Positions 1 to 7,158 of a stretch of DNA of 64,000 nucleotides are shown one piece after another (the first letter of the stretch is position 1; every line of letters starts with the position of its first letter). The notes below the pieces were generated by a model. It did not search any database and was not told where the DNA came from. It saw only the letters and a program-made list of their open reading frames with translations. The stretch comes from Panacagrimonas sp. Lineage in GTDB: Bacteria; Pseudomonadota; Gammaproteobacteria; Nevskiales; Nevskiaceae. The translations under genes and the position numbers were made by a program. The stretch covers positions 1 through 64,000 of the forward strand of contig NZ_JAJFBP010000009.1 of assembly GCF_020697055.1 (NCBI RefSeq), written 5' to 3'.

Positions 1-73
1 CGTTGTCGGCCACCTCGTCGGTGTAGATCTTCACGGGGACACGGCCCTGGGACAGCACTTTGCGAATCGGCAT
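1..73 (-). CDS. rtcB: RtcB-type RNA ligase, N-terminal fragment
   Basis: Only the first 24 codons are in the window; the gene runs off the left edge. The start (residues MPIRKVLSQGRVPVKIYTDE) resembles the N-terminus of bacterial RtcB proteins, GTP- and Mn-dependent tRNA-splicing/RNA-repair ligases, where a short basic stretch precedes a 'PVKIWTD'-like segment. It lies downstream of the slipin gene on the same strand, with a REP pair between them; slipins are found next to rtcB in many bacteria. The assignment rests on a short peptide plus context, so it is probable rather than certain. Confidence 0.6.
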   Translation of the reverse strand, partial: MPIRKVLSQGRVPVKIYTDEVADN

Positions 74-101
74 GACACTTCTCTGTTTGTCGTAATGAAC
101 C

Positions 102-169
102 GTAGCCCGGGCGAAGCCCGGGGCGGGTGCGCTCGAAAATACAACGCCCCTGGGCTTCGCCCAGACTAC
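102..169. repeat. REP-like inverted pair
   Basis: Two GTAG-headed hairpins face each other. The left arm starts GTAG at 102 and folds CCCGGGC-GAA-GCCCGGG; the right arm folds CTGGGC-TTC-GCCCAG and ends in CTAC at 169. This is the architecture of bacterial REP doublets (BIMEs). The left hairpin recurs exactly at 48785-48805. It separates the slipin gene from rtcB, so it could also modulate transcript stability between them. Confidence 0.75.
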
Positions 170-188
170 GGGTGTAGCGGTACATCAT

Positions 189-1322
189 TTACTTCGACTT
201 CAAACTCACGAGCTGGCTCATGATGCCGTCGAGGCCGCCGAAGACCGTCAGCTGACCCACCTTCTCGGTCACCTTCTCCAGCGCCTCGAGCTCCTTCAAA
301 CGCATCAACGTCGGACTCTCCTCGATCAGCTTGGCGGTGTTGAGCAGCGAACGGGTGGCGTTGCTCTCCTCGCGTCGGCGGATCACGTTCGCCTGCGCCT
401 CCTTCTCCGCCTGCACCACGCGGTTGAGCAGCTCCTTCATCTCGCCCGGCAGGATCACGTCCTTCACACCCACGCCGAGAATCTCGACACCGACATCCGA
501 CACGCGACCCTTTACGAACGCAAAGATGTCGGCATCCAGGCTCGCCTTGTCGCCGAGCAGCTCGTCCAGCGTCTTGGCGGAAACCGCCTTGCGCAGTCCG
601 AACTGCAGTTCGCGATACAGGTAATCCGCAAACTTGGCGACCTTGGTGCGCACCGCGACCGCATCCGTCACGCGGATGCTTGCCGACAGGTTCACACGCA
701 GGCTCACCTTGTCCCTGGTCAGGAGTTCCTGGCCGCTCACCTCGACGCTCTGCACGCGCAGCTCGATCACCTCGGCGCCCACGTTCTTCTGGAAATTCCA
801 GAACGCGTAGGCGCCCGGTGCGAGCTGGCGCCCCAGCTTGCCGTCGACGAACAGCAGACCCACCGACTCCGCCGGCACGGTCACGCTGACCGCGACGCGA
901 TCGAGCACACCGATCTGGCGCAGGCGCCTGGCCGCCGCTTCCGGCACGTCGAGTCCTCCGGCCAGCGGCAGCTTTTCGATCGACACGCCCACCGGCGCCT
1001 TCCAGTACAGCCTGCGCGCGCCCGGCGCGAGCACGTCTTCGAGCTTGCCGTTCTTCGACACCAGTCCGACCTCGTTCACCGCGATGTCGGCGAGCACGAA
1101 GGTTTCATCCAGCGCGACACCGAGGCGCTGCACCAGCACGTCCACGTCCTTGCCCGTGTATTCCACGGCGAGGGCGAGATCGAACACGCGCACGTCGCGC
1201 TGTCCGAGCAGATCCGCGATCCAGCTCACGCCCGGACCGAGCACGCGCTCGAATCGACGGTTCTTGTAGAGCAGGGCGCGTTCGCCGTCGCCGACCACGA
1301 TCCGCTTGAATCCCATCCACAT
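189..1322 (-). CDS. Slipin (SPFH/band 7) family protein
   Basis: 377 residues from the ATG at 1320-1322, chosen because GGAGGAAG lies a few bases upstream; an in-frame upstream extension looks non-coding. The SPFH/band-7 core occupies roughly residues 150-330, followed by a charged helical stretch (about 290-345, rich in E, K, R, Q) as in stomatin-like proteins. Before and into the SPFH core a 21-residue beta-hairpin unit occurs three times, at residues 11-31, 81-101 and 150-170, each ending L(G/A)PG. No hydrophobic N-terminal anchor is visible, unlike stomatins. It precedes rtcB on the same strand, so a role with RNA repair or membrane-scaffold stress functions is inferred; the exact function is unknown. 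Confidence 0.85.
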   Translation of the reverse strand: MWMGFKRIVVGDGERALLYKNRRFERVLGPGVSWIADLLGQRDVRVFDLALAVEYTGKDVDVLVQRLGVALDETFVLADIAVNEVGLVSKNGKLEDVLAPGARRLYWKAPVGVSIEKLPLAGGLDVPEAAARRLRQIGVLDRVAVSVTVPAESVGLLFVDGKLGRQLAPGAYAFWNFQKNVGAEVIELRVQSVEVSGQELLTRDKVSLRVNLSASIRVTDAVAVRTKVAKFADYLYRELQFGLRKAVSAKTLDELLGDKASLDADIFAFVKGRVSDVGVEILGVGVKDVILPGEMKELLNRVVQAEKEAQANVIRRREESNATRSLLNTAKLIEESPTLMRLKELEALEKVTEKVGQLTVFGGLDGIMSQLVSLKSK

Positions 1323-1715
1323 GACACTTCCTCCGTTTGTCCTTCTCGTTGCGGGAAGAAAACCGCGTCGGTGCTTCCACCGCCGCCGGGAGCAGGGCCT
1401 CCCGGCCATGCCCTGCTCCCGCCCAACTCGCACGTGCCCATGCACGCGCGATCCAGATGAAAAAGAGAGAAGCCCCTGACGCCGATGTCGGGACGCAAGG
1501 GCGATCGGTCGCGGGAGCGCGGAGCTGTCCATCGGCGGCGGGCGCGCAAACGCAACGCACGCTTCCGATCTTCGTCACCGCATCCGCCACGCTCGACGGC
1601 ACCGCGCGCGCCGACAGCGGCGCTGCGATCACGATCGGTGCGATTTCCCGCATCCGCTCTTGATCGCACGGGGCAACCCCCGGTTTGCAACAACACTGGT
1701 TTGGCGAAACCAGAA
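1323..1715. other. Intergenic, no gene recognised
   Basis: About 390 bases between the slipin start and the tRNA-like pair. Open frames exist on both strands because of the high GC content, but none has a recognisable protein, a convincing ribosome binding site or a matching neighbour. The slipin promoter should lie at the left end; no confident -35/-10 pair was found. Confidence 0.5.
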
Positions 1716-1789
1716 GAGGTGGAGCGGGAATCGAACCCGCGACAATCGCATCAACGATGCGTCGCTCTACCCGACTGAGCTATCCAGTG
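1716..1789 (-). tRNA. tRNA-like gene, anticodon position reads GTT; probably degenerate
   Basis: Read on the minus strand it has a perfect D-stem (GCTC/GAGC) with a GG-containing loop, a five-base variable loop and a perfect T-arm (GCGGG-TTCGATT-CCCGC), all at canonical spacing. The anticodon triplet falls on GTT (Asn), but position 33 is C instead of the universal U, and the anticodon hairpin can close to a three-base loop. The acceptor stem pairs at only four of seven positions and no CCA is encoded. Its 5' end overlaps the CCA of the upstream tRNA-like gene. It is either a decaying tRNA-Asn copy or a non-decoding tRNA-like RNA. Confidence 0.45.
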
Positions 1790-1870
1790 GTGGAAAGGAC
1801 GGGAGTCGAACCCGCTACCTGCGACGCGCCCATCGACGCGCCGCCGCTCCGACCGCGGAGCTTCCTTCCC
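1788..1870 (-). tRNA. tRNA-like gene with enlarged anticodon arm
   Basis: Minus-strand cloverleaf with a seven-base-pair acceptor (GGGAAGG with CCTTTCC, one G-U), an encoded 3' ACCA, a D-stem GCTC/GAGC with an eight-base loop containing GG, a five-base variable loop (AGGTA) and a T-arm with TTCGACT. The anticodon arm is abnormal: an eight-base-pair stem (GCGGCGCG with CGCGTCGC, one G-U) carrying an eight-base loop TCGATGGG, instead of five plus seven. No anticodon can be assigned with confidence. All other arms look intact, so this may be an expressed tRNA-like RNA rather than a random remnant. It abuts the second tRNA-like gene. Confidence 0.45.
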
Positions 1871-2074
1871 GAAGGACGCGCGTCCGAACGCCCGCGGCAT
1901 ACGCCTCGGCAGCGCCGGGCGCACCGGACGGGCGGGCTTTGCAGGCCCGAACCCGAACCGCTGCGAAACGCCGGTCCATCGCGTCCCGATCGGCGTCCCG
2001 TTCAGGAGACGCCGATTCGTGTGGCGGACCCTGACGAGGGCATCGCCGAATGTTTTGAGCACTCCTGCGAACGG

Positions 2075-2113
2075 AAAACAAAACGCCCCGGGAGGCTTGG
2101 CCTTCCGGGGCGT
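2075..2113 (-). terminator. Strong intrinsic terminator, minus strand
   Basis: The stem ACGCCCCGG/CCGGGGCGT (2083-2091 with 2105-2113) is followed on the minus strand by a T-rich tract, TTTTGTTTT. It ends transcription coming from about 2100-2330, before the tRNA-like pair. No recognised gene lies immediately upstream except a candidate 46-codon frame, which hints at an unannotated transcript. Confidence 0.8.
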
Positions 2114-2124
2114 TCGCGTCACGC

Positions 2125-2151
2125 GGAAGGTCGGTACTGAACCGACCTTCC
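2125..2151. other. Perfect 11-bp hairpin
   Basis: The inverted arms GGAAGGTCGGT and ACCGACCTTCC flank a five-base loop. It sits just upstream (minus-strand sense) of the strong terminator at 2075-2113 and just downstream of the candidate small frame. Neither side has a long T tract, so it is more likely a structural element of an RNA or a protein site than a terminator by itself. Confidence 0.6.
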
Positions 2152-2165
2152 ATTGTTCCTGTTCG

Positions 2166-2306
2166 TCAGCAGGTCAGGTCGGTCGGGCGGTGGCAGTCAT
2201 CGAGGCCGTGATTCAGCCGCAGCGACAGCTGCAAGCCGAACGTGCCCATGCCGAGGCTTGTCTGCCCCGGCGCGTGCTGCCGTTGATGGATGGAGGGGGT
2301 TCTCAT
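2166..2306 (-). CDS. Candidate 46-residue small protein, unrecognised
   Basis: An ATG-to-TGA frame of 46 codons lies in a gap bounded upstream by the trpB2 terminator and downstream by a hairpin and a strong terminator, so something is probably transcribed here. The peptide has a moderately hydrophobic middle (residues 18-31) and two cysteines near the C-terminus; no family is recognised. No good Shine-Dalgarno sequence precedes the ATG. It may instead be part of a small non-coding RNA. Confidence 0.25.
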   Translation of the reverse strand: MRTPSIHQRQHAPGQTSLGMGTFGLQLSLRLNHGLDDCHRPTDLTC

Positions 2307-2331
2307 CTTCGAATCGAAAATTCCGACGCTG

Positions 2332-2354
2332 AAAAATCGCACCCGGTGGTGCGA
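2332..2354 (-). terminator. Intrinsic terminator of trpB2
   Basis: The stem TCGCACC/GGTGCGA with a four-base loop is followed on the minus strand by five T residues. It lies about 55 bases past the stop of the TrpB-like gene. Confidence 0.8.
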
Positions 2355-2410
2355 GGGGCGCGCACTCTACGCCCGCAGATGTGGCGTTTCAAGACATCCT
2401 GCGACTTTTT

Positions 2411-3778
2411 TCACGATCCGACTTTCGGCAGTCCGGCCAGCGATTGTTCGATCGCCTCGCGCGGATAGGCGTAGTCCTCGAGCTGGCCCGAGAGGTACTT
2501 GTCGAACGAGGCCATGTCGAAATGGCCGTGGCCGGTGAGGTTGAACAGGATCGTTCTGGGCTGGCCGCTCTGCTTGCACCTCAGCGCTTCGTCGATCGCG
2601 GCGCGGATCGCGTGACACGATTCGGGCGCCGGCACGATGCCTTCTGCGCGCGCGAAGTCCACGCCCGCCGCGAAGGTCGCGACCTGCGGCACCGCGAGTG
2701 CTTCCAGATGCTTCTCGTGCAGCAGCTTCGACACCAGCGGTGAATCGCCGTGATAGCGCAGCCCGCCCGCATGAATGCCCGGCGGCACGAAGTCGTGGCC
2801 CAGCGTGTACATCTTCATGATCGGCGTGTAGCCCGAGGCATCGCCGTAGTCGTAGGCGTAGGCGCCTTGCGTCAGCGTCGGGCACGACGTCGGTTCCACC
2901 GCCACGCAGCGCAGGTTCGCGGCGCGTTTTTCGCCGGCGAACTTGTCGGCGAGAAACGGGAACGCGATGCCGCCGAAGCTCGAGCCGCCGCCGCAGGGGC
3001 CGTAGATCACATCCGGATACAACCCGATCTTCTCGAACTGCTTCTTCGCTTCGAGTCCGATCACGGTCTGGTGCAGCAGCACGTGGTTGAGCACCGAGCC
3101 CAGCGTGTAGCAGACGTCGGGATCCGCGGCCGCTTCCTCGACCGCCTCGGAGATCGCGATGCCGAGCGAACCCGGCGATTTGGGATCCCTGGCCAGCACG
3201 TTGCGGCCGGCCTGCGTGCGATCGGTGGGACTGGCGAACACCTCGGCGCCCCAGGTCTGCATCATCGAGCGCCGAAACGGTTTCTGCTGATAGCTGACCT
3301 TGACCATGTACACGCGCACCGGCAGGCCGAACATCTGGCCCGCGTACGCGATCGACGATCCCCACTGACCCGCGCCGGTTTCGGTGGTCAGGCGCTTGGT
3401 GCCGGCGAGCTTGTTGTAGTACGCCTGCGGCACCGCGGAGTTGGGCTTGTGCGAGCCGGCAGGGGAGACGCCTTCGTACTTGTAGAAAATCTTGGCCGGC
3501 GTGCCGAGCATCTGCTCGAGACGCAGCGCGCGGCACAGCGGTGACGGACGCCACTGCGCGTAGACCTGTCGCACCTGTTCGGGGATCGCGATCCAGCGCT
3601 GCGCCGACATCTCCTGCTCGAGGATCGGCCCCGGAAAGATCGCCATCATCGCTTCGGGCGCGATGGGCTTGCCGTCCGATCCCAGCGGCGGCGGCGGCGG
3701 CGTGGCCATGTCCGCAACGACGTTGTACCAGCGGATCGGAATGTCCTCGGCTTCGAGGTTGATGCGAAGCGGCGTCAT
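2411..3778 (-). CDS. TrpB2-type tryptophan synthase beta-like PLP enzyme
   Basis: 455 residues, the length of the long TrpB2 class rather than the ~400-residue TrpB1. PLP enzymes of this class join indole to serine (or O-phosphoserine) to form tryptophan, usually without a tight TrpA partner. The PLP lysine is K111 in [14 protein letters not shown] follows at about 135-140, and the glycine-rich phosphate-binding loop [11 protein letters not shown] is at 260-270. A proline-rich segment near residue 26-32 is typical of the group's extended N-terminus. It stands alone, without trpA, and is followed by its own terminator. A role in salvaging indole is likely but inferred. Confidence 0.9.
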   Translation of the reverse strand: MTPLRINLEAEDIPIRWYNVVADMATPPPPPLGSDGKPIAPEAMMAIFPGPILEQEMSAQRWIAIPEQVRQVYAQWRPSPLCRALRLEQMLGTPAKIFYKYEGVSPAGSHKPNSAVPQAYYNKLAGTKRLTTETGAGQWGSSIAYAGQMFGLPVRVYMVKVSYQQKPFRRSMMQTWGAEVFASPTDRTQAGRNVLARDPKSPGSLGIAISEAVEEAAADPDVCYTLGSVLNHVLLHQTVIGLEAKKQFEKIGLYPDVIYGPCGGGSSFGGIAFPFLADKFAGEKRAANLRCVAVEPTSCPTLTQGAYAYDYGDASGYTPIMKMYTLGHDFVPPGIHAGGLRYHGDSPLVSKLLHEKHLEALAVPQVATFAAGVDFARAEGIVPAPESCHAIRAAIDEALRCKQSGQPRTILFNLTGHGHFDMASFDKYLSGQLEDYAYPREAIEQSLAGLPKVGS

Positions 3779-3876
3779 GCTGTTCGTTCTCTGGATGCGC
3801 GCGGCAGCAGCGCCCGGAGTCTATCGGGCAGGCGGGGATAAAAAATCTTGCTTGGAATTTCGGCCCGGGAGGACTA

Positions 3877-3892
3877 CTGTATATCCATACAG
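3877..3892 (+). promoter_or_regulatory. LexA (SOS) box
   Basis: CTGTATATCCATACAG matches the gammaproteobacterial LexA operator (CTG-N10-CAG with an AT-rich centre and an ACAG end). It ends 16 bases before the lexA start codon, so LexA should repress its own gene and the imuA-imuB-dnaE2 genes behind it. It also lies about 100 bases from the start of the divergent trpB2 gene. Confidence 0.93.
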
Positions 3893-3908
3893 TTCTCCCC
3901 GGCAGCCC

Positions 3909-4520
3909 ATGCTCACCCCCCGCCAGACCGACATCCTCGCGTTCATCCGCGCTTCGCTGGAGTCTCGCGGCGCGCCCCCCACGCGCGCCGAGATCATGCA
4001 GGAATTCGGCTTCGCCTCGCCCACCGCGGCGGACGATCACCTCAAGGCCCTGGCCAAACGAGGCGTGATCGAACTGGTCCCGGGGGCTGCGCGGGGGATT
4101 CGCCTGCTCGAAGCCGTTCCCCAGCAGTTCCAGCTCCCGCTGATCGGACGCGTGGCCGCGGGTTCTCCGCTGCTGGCGCTGGAGAATCTCGAGCGCCAGA
4201 TACCGGTGGAAGCTGCGCTGTTCAAACCACGCGCCGATTACCTGCTGCGCATCCAGGGCGAATCGATGCGCGACATCGGCATCCGCGACGGCGATCTGCT
4301 GGCGGTGCACAAGCAGTCCACCGCGCGCAATGGACAGGTCGTGGTGGCGCGTCTCGGCGACGAGGTCACGGTCAAGCGTTTCGAGCGGCGTGGCGACGTG
4401 GTGCGCCTGCTGCCCGAGAACACCGACTTCGAACCGATCCGCGTCGATCTGTCGCGTGAAGCGCTGAGCATCGAGGGCCTCGCGGTCGGTCTATTGCGGA
4501 CCGGACCGTTCTCACGCTGA
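3909..4520 (+). CDS. lexA: LexA, SOS repressor
   Basis: 203 residues, the same size as E. coli LexA. A winged helix-turn-helix DNA-binding domain (about residues 1-70) is followed by the S24 autoprotease domain. The self-cleavage bond is A84-G85, the catalytic serine S119 (in GESM) and the general-base lysine K156 (in VTVK), at the same positions as in E. coli. RecA filaments on single-stranded DNA trigger cleavage, which releases repression. The operator directly upstream shows autoregulation. It heads an operon with a VOC gene, imuA, imuB and dnaE2. Confidence 0.97.
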   Translation: MLTPRQTDILAFIRASLESRGAPPTRAEIMQEFGFASPTAADDHLKALAKRGVIELVPGAARGIRLLEAVPQQFQLPLIGRVAAGSPLLALENLERQIPVEAALFKPRADYLLRIQGESMRDIGIRDGDLLAVHKQSTARNGQVVVARLGDEVTVKRFERRGDVVRLLPENTDFEPIRVDLSREALSIEGLAVGLLRTGPFSR

Positions 4521-4551
4521 GCCTGCGACAGGGCAGGAGAGGGAACCAACC

Positions 4552-4956
4552 ATGGAGCCGCGCATCAGCTTCATCACGCTCGGGGTCGCCGATCTCGATC
4601 GCGCCACGCGCTTCTACGCGGAGGTGCTCAAGCTGCCGCGCATCCCGATGCCGGACGGCGCTGGGGTGAGCTTCTTCGAGATGGGCAAGACGTGGTTGTC
4701 GCTGTTCCCGCGCGAGGACCTCACGAAGGACGCAGGTGTCTCCGCGGAAGGCTCGGGCTTCGCCGGCTTCACGCTCGCGCACAACGTCGACTCGATCGAA
4801 GCGGTCGATGCGCTGTTCGCGGAACTGCGCGCGGCGGGCGTGAAAATCGTGAAGGAACCGGTTCGCGCGCCCTGGGGTGGCTACAGCGGGTACTTCGCCG
4901 ACTCCGAAGCATTTCTGTGGGAAGTCGCATGGAATCCGCACTTCCCACACGCCTGA
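4552..4956 (+). CDS. VOC (glyoxalase/bleomycin-resistance fold) protein
   Basis: 134 residues with the vicinal-oxygen-chelate start pattern (ITLGVADLDRATRFYAEVL), two betaalphabetabetabeta modules and the C-terminal FLWEVAWNP ending common to small VOC proteins. GGAGAGGG precedes the ATG. It lies 31 bases after lexA and overlaps the start of imuA by 28 bases, so it is almost certainly co-transcribed and SOS-induced. VOC proteins bind a divalent metal and act on or sequester small molecules (methylglyoxal, fosfomycin, bleomycin). The substrate here is unknown. Its place inside a DNA-damage operon suggests detoxification of a DNA-damaging or damage-derived compound, but this is inference. Confidence 0.85.
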   Translation: MEPRISFITLGVADLDRATRFYAEVLKLPRIPMPDGAGVSFFEMGKTWLSLFPREDLTKDAGVSAEGSGFAGFTLAHNVDSIEAVDALFAELRAAGVKIVKEPVRAPWGGYSGYFADSEAFLWEVAWNPHFPHA

Positions 4957-5597
4957 TCGAACGTCCCGATCCGCGCACGCTGCTGGGCACCAAGGTCTGG
5001 CGCGCGCACGAGCAGGCGCAGATCAAGGCCGAACCGACCGGTTTCGCCGCGCTGGATCGCGTGCTGCCTGGCGGCGGCTGGCCGCTCGGTGCGGTCAGCG
5101 AAGTGCTGCACGCGCGGCCGGGTGTCGGCGAGCTGAGCCTGGCGCTGCCGCTGCTCGCGCGGCTCACGCAGGCGCAGCGCCCGATCGCCTTCGTTGCGCC
5201 GCCGATGCTTCCGTACGCGCCGCGCCTGGTCGGTGCCGGCGTGAAGCTGTCGCATGTGCTCGTCGTGGAACCGGCGCAGGCGCAGGACCGGTTGTGGTGC
5301 TCCGAACAGTTGCTGCGCGCCGCGGCGGGCGCGGTGCTGCTGTGGATCGACAAGGCCGACACGCAGTGGCTGCGCCGGCTGCAGCTGGCCGCCGAAGAGA
5401 ACGAGGGCTGCGTGCTGGTCTATCGCCCGGATCGCTTCGCCGCCGAGTCCACGCCCAGCGCGCTGCGCCTGCGCATGTGGCGCGAGCAGGGCGCACCGCA
5501 GGTGCAGGTGCTCAAGTGCCGCGGCATGACGCCCAAGCCGCTGGATCTGGGCGACGACGCCGATGCGTTGTCGGCGCCGCAACGACGCGCGGCATGA
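4929..5597 (+). CDS. imuA: ImuA, translesion-synthesis accessory protein
   Basis: 222 residues. The start at 4929 (MESALPTRL) is supported by GGAAG upstream and by translational overlap with the VOC gene. The core resembles a degenerate RecA/SulA-like fold: the GGGWPLGAVSEV segment at about residue 50 corresponds to the region before the ATP site, without a clear Walker A. ImuA works with ImuB and DnaE2 in damage-induced mutagenesis. Its stop overlaps an out-of-frame ATGA; imuB starts 43 bases later. Confidence 0.92.
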   Translation: MESALPTRLIERPDPRTLLGTKVWRAHEQAQIKAEPTGFAALDRVLPGGGWPLGAVSEVLHARPGVGELSLALPLLARLTQAQRPIAFVAPPMLPYAPRLVGAGVKLSHVLVVEPAQAQDRLWCSEQLLRAAAGAVLLWIDKADTQWLRRLQLAAEENEGCVLVYRPDRFAAESTPSALRLRMWREQGAPQVQVLKCRGMTPKPLDLGDDADALSAPQRRAA

Positions 5598-5640
5598 AGC
5601 AGGACCCGCGTCTTCATTCCGCACCTCGCCTGCCGGCTCC

Positions 5641-7158
5641 ATGCTCTGGCTCTGTCTTCACCTCCCGATGCTGCCGCTGTCGGCGCTCGGCGCCTCGCAG
5701 CCCGACGCGGTGGTCGTGGACCAGCGGGGATCGCAGCGCTGGCTGATCACGCCCACGGCCGATTTCAAGGCCGGGACTGCGCTTGCGCGCGCGTTGTCGC
5801 TGACGCCCGACCTCAAGGTGTTGGTGCGGCGTCCGGCGGCGGAATGGACGGCGCTGGAGAGCCTGGCCTACTGGATCTATCGCTTCGGCCAGCCGGTCAC
5901 CGCCGAGATCCAGGACCTGGCCGAACCGGGACGCAGTCCGCGCGCGCTGTTGTGGGTGGAGATCGGACATAGCCTTGCGTTGTTCGGCGGCCTCAAGGCG
6001 CTGCGCGACCTGCTGTGCGGCGAGTTGCTCACGCTGGGCCATGCCGCGCAGGTCGGCATCGCGCCGACGCGCGCCGGTGCGGCGTTGCTCGCCTGCGCCG
6101 TGCCTTGCGACAGCATGCCGGTGCGGGAGGCGCAGGACGGGGCCGCGTCCGCACCCACCTCGCTGCGCTCGGACACCGCGACGCGGCCCCGCGCAGGCCA
6201 CTTCGAACCGATCCATGACACGGTCGAACTCAAACGCACGCTCGCGCGATTGCCGCTGTCGCTGCTGCACTGGCCCGGCGAGCGCCTGCACGCGCTCGAC
6301 GGCGTGGGCTTGCGCACGCTCGGCGATCTGTTCGCGCTGCCACGCGATGCGTTCGCCAAACGCTTCGGCGTCCAGGCGCAGCTGGCGCTCGATCGTCTGC
6401 TGGGGCTGGCATCCGAACCCTGCGACACGCTGGTACCGCCGGAGACGTTCCGTCGCCGCTTCGAACTGAGCGCGGAGATCGAGGAGGTCGAGCGACTGCA
6501 GTTCCCGCTCAAGCGCCTCTGCACGGAGTTGCAGGCCTACCTTCGCGCGCGCGATCGCGGACTGCGCGGCGTGACCTTGACGGTGTCCCACGCAGGCGCG
6601 CGGCAGACGCGCCTGCACGCGCAGTTCGTCGATCCGCATCGCGACGCGCAACGCATCTTCGACGCCCTGCGCGAACGGCTCGAACGCGACGGCCTGCCGC
6701 TGCCGGCGCGCGAACTGCTGCTGATCGCCGAGGATTTCGACGAGGCCTCGGTGCCGCAGTCGGACCTGTTCGACGCACGCGCGGGACAAGCCCAGGCCTG
6801 GGCCGCGGCGATCGAGCGCATCCGCGGCCGGCTCGGCGACGACAAGCTGTGGGTGCCGATGGCGGTGGCCGATCATCGGCCCGAGCACGCGATGCGGCGC
6901 GCGCCGCTGCCGGAGGCGATCGACGAAGCGGCGAGCCTCGTCACGCAGCCGCGGCCGAGCCTGCTGATGACCGAGCCCTGGGCGATGCCACCGCCGGTGC
7001 TGCCGCCGGATGCGGCGTTCGAACGCATCGAGTCCGGCTGGTGGGACGGCGGCGACGTGCATCGCGACTACACGGTGCTCGACATCAACGGCGGCCGCGC
7101 CTGGGTGTATCGCGAGATCGGATCGGGGCAGTGGTATCTGCATGGATGGTTTTCGTGA
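5641..7158 (+). CDS. imuB: ImuB, Y-family polymerase-like mutasome scaffold
   Basis: 505 residues from the ATG giving MLWLCLHLP, the usual ImuB opening. An upstream in-frame ATG inside imuA (5563) is possible but gives an atypical extension. ImuB is a Y-family (DinB-like) protein without polymerase activity that tethers the mutasome to the beta clamp. A clamp-binding motif QSDLF is at residues 373-377. No Shine-Dalgarno sequence is evident, so translation is probably coupled to imuA. The stop overlaps the dnaE2 start region. Confidence 0.93.
   Translation: MLWLCLHLPMLPLSALGASQPDAVVVDQRGSQRWLITPTADFKAGTALARALSLTPDLKVLVRRPAAEWTALESLAYWIYRFGQPVTAEIQDLAEPGRSPRALLWVEIGHSLALFGGLKALRDLLCGELLTLGHAAQVGIAPTRAGAALLACAVPCDSMPVREAQDGAASAPTSLRSDTATRPRAGHFEPIHDTVELKRTLARLPLSLLHWPGERLHALDGVGLRTLGDLFALPRDAFAKRFGVQAQLALDRLLGLASEPCDTLVPPETFRRRFELSAEIEEVERLQFPLKRLCTELQAYLRARDRGLRGVTLTVSHAGARQTRLHAQFVDPHRDAQRIFDALRERLERDGLPLPARELLLIAEDFDEASVPQSDLFDARAGQAQAWAAAIERIRGRLGDDKLWVPMAVADHRPEHAMRRAPLPEAIDEAASLVTQPRPSLLMTEPWAMPPPVLPPDAAFERIESGWWDGGDVHRDYTVLDINGGRAWVYREIGSGQWYLHGWFS

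Noticed and set aside
1105-1653. Minus-strand frame reading into the slipin gene from 1653
   Set aside because: It uses a different frame from the slipin and contains no motif; the slipin start at 1322 has a good ribosome binding site.
1788-1870. Selenocysteine tRNA or other class II tRNA
   Set aside because: The extra bases are in the anticodon arm, not the variable arm, which is a normal five bases; there is no TCA anticodon and the acceptor is seven pairs.
5563-5640. Upstream ATG for imuB at 5563
   Set aside because: It would add 26 residues, mostly basic and unlike ImuB N-termini, and overlap imuA; the start giving MLWLCLHLP matches the family.
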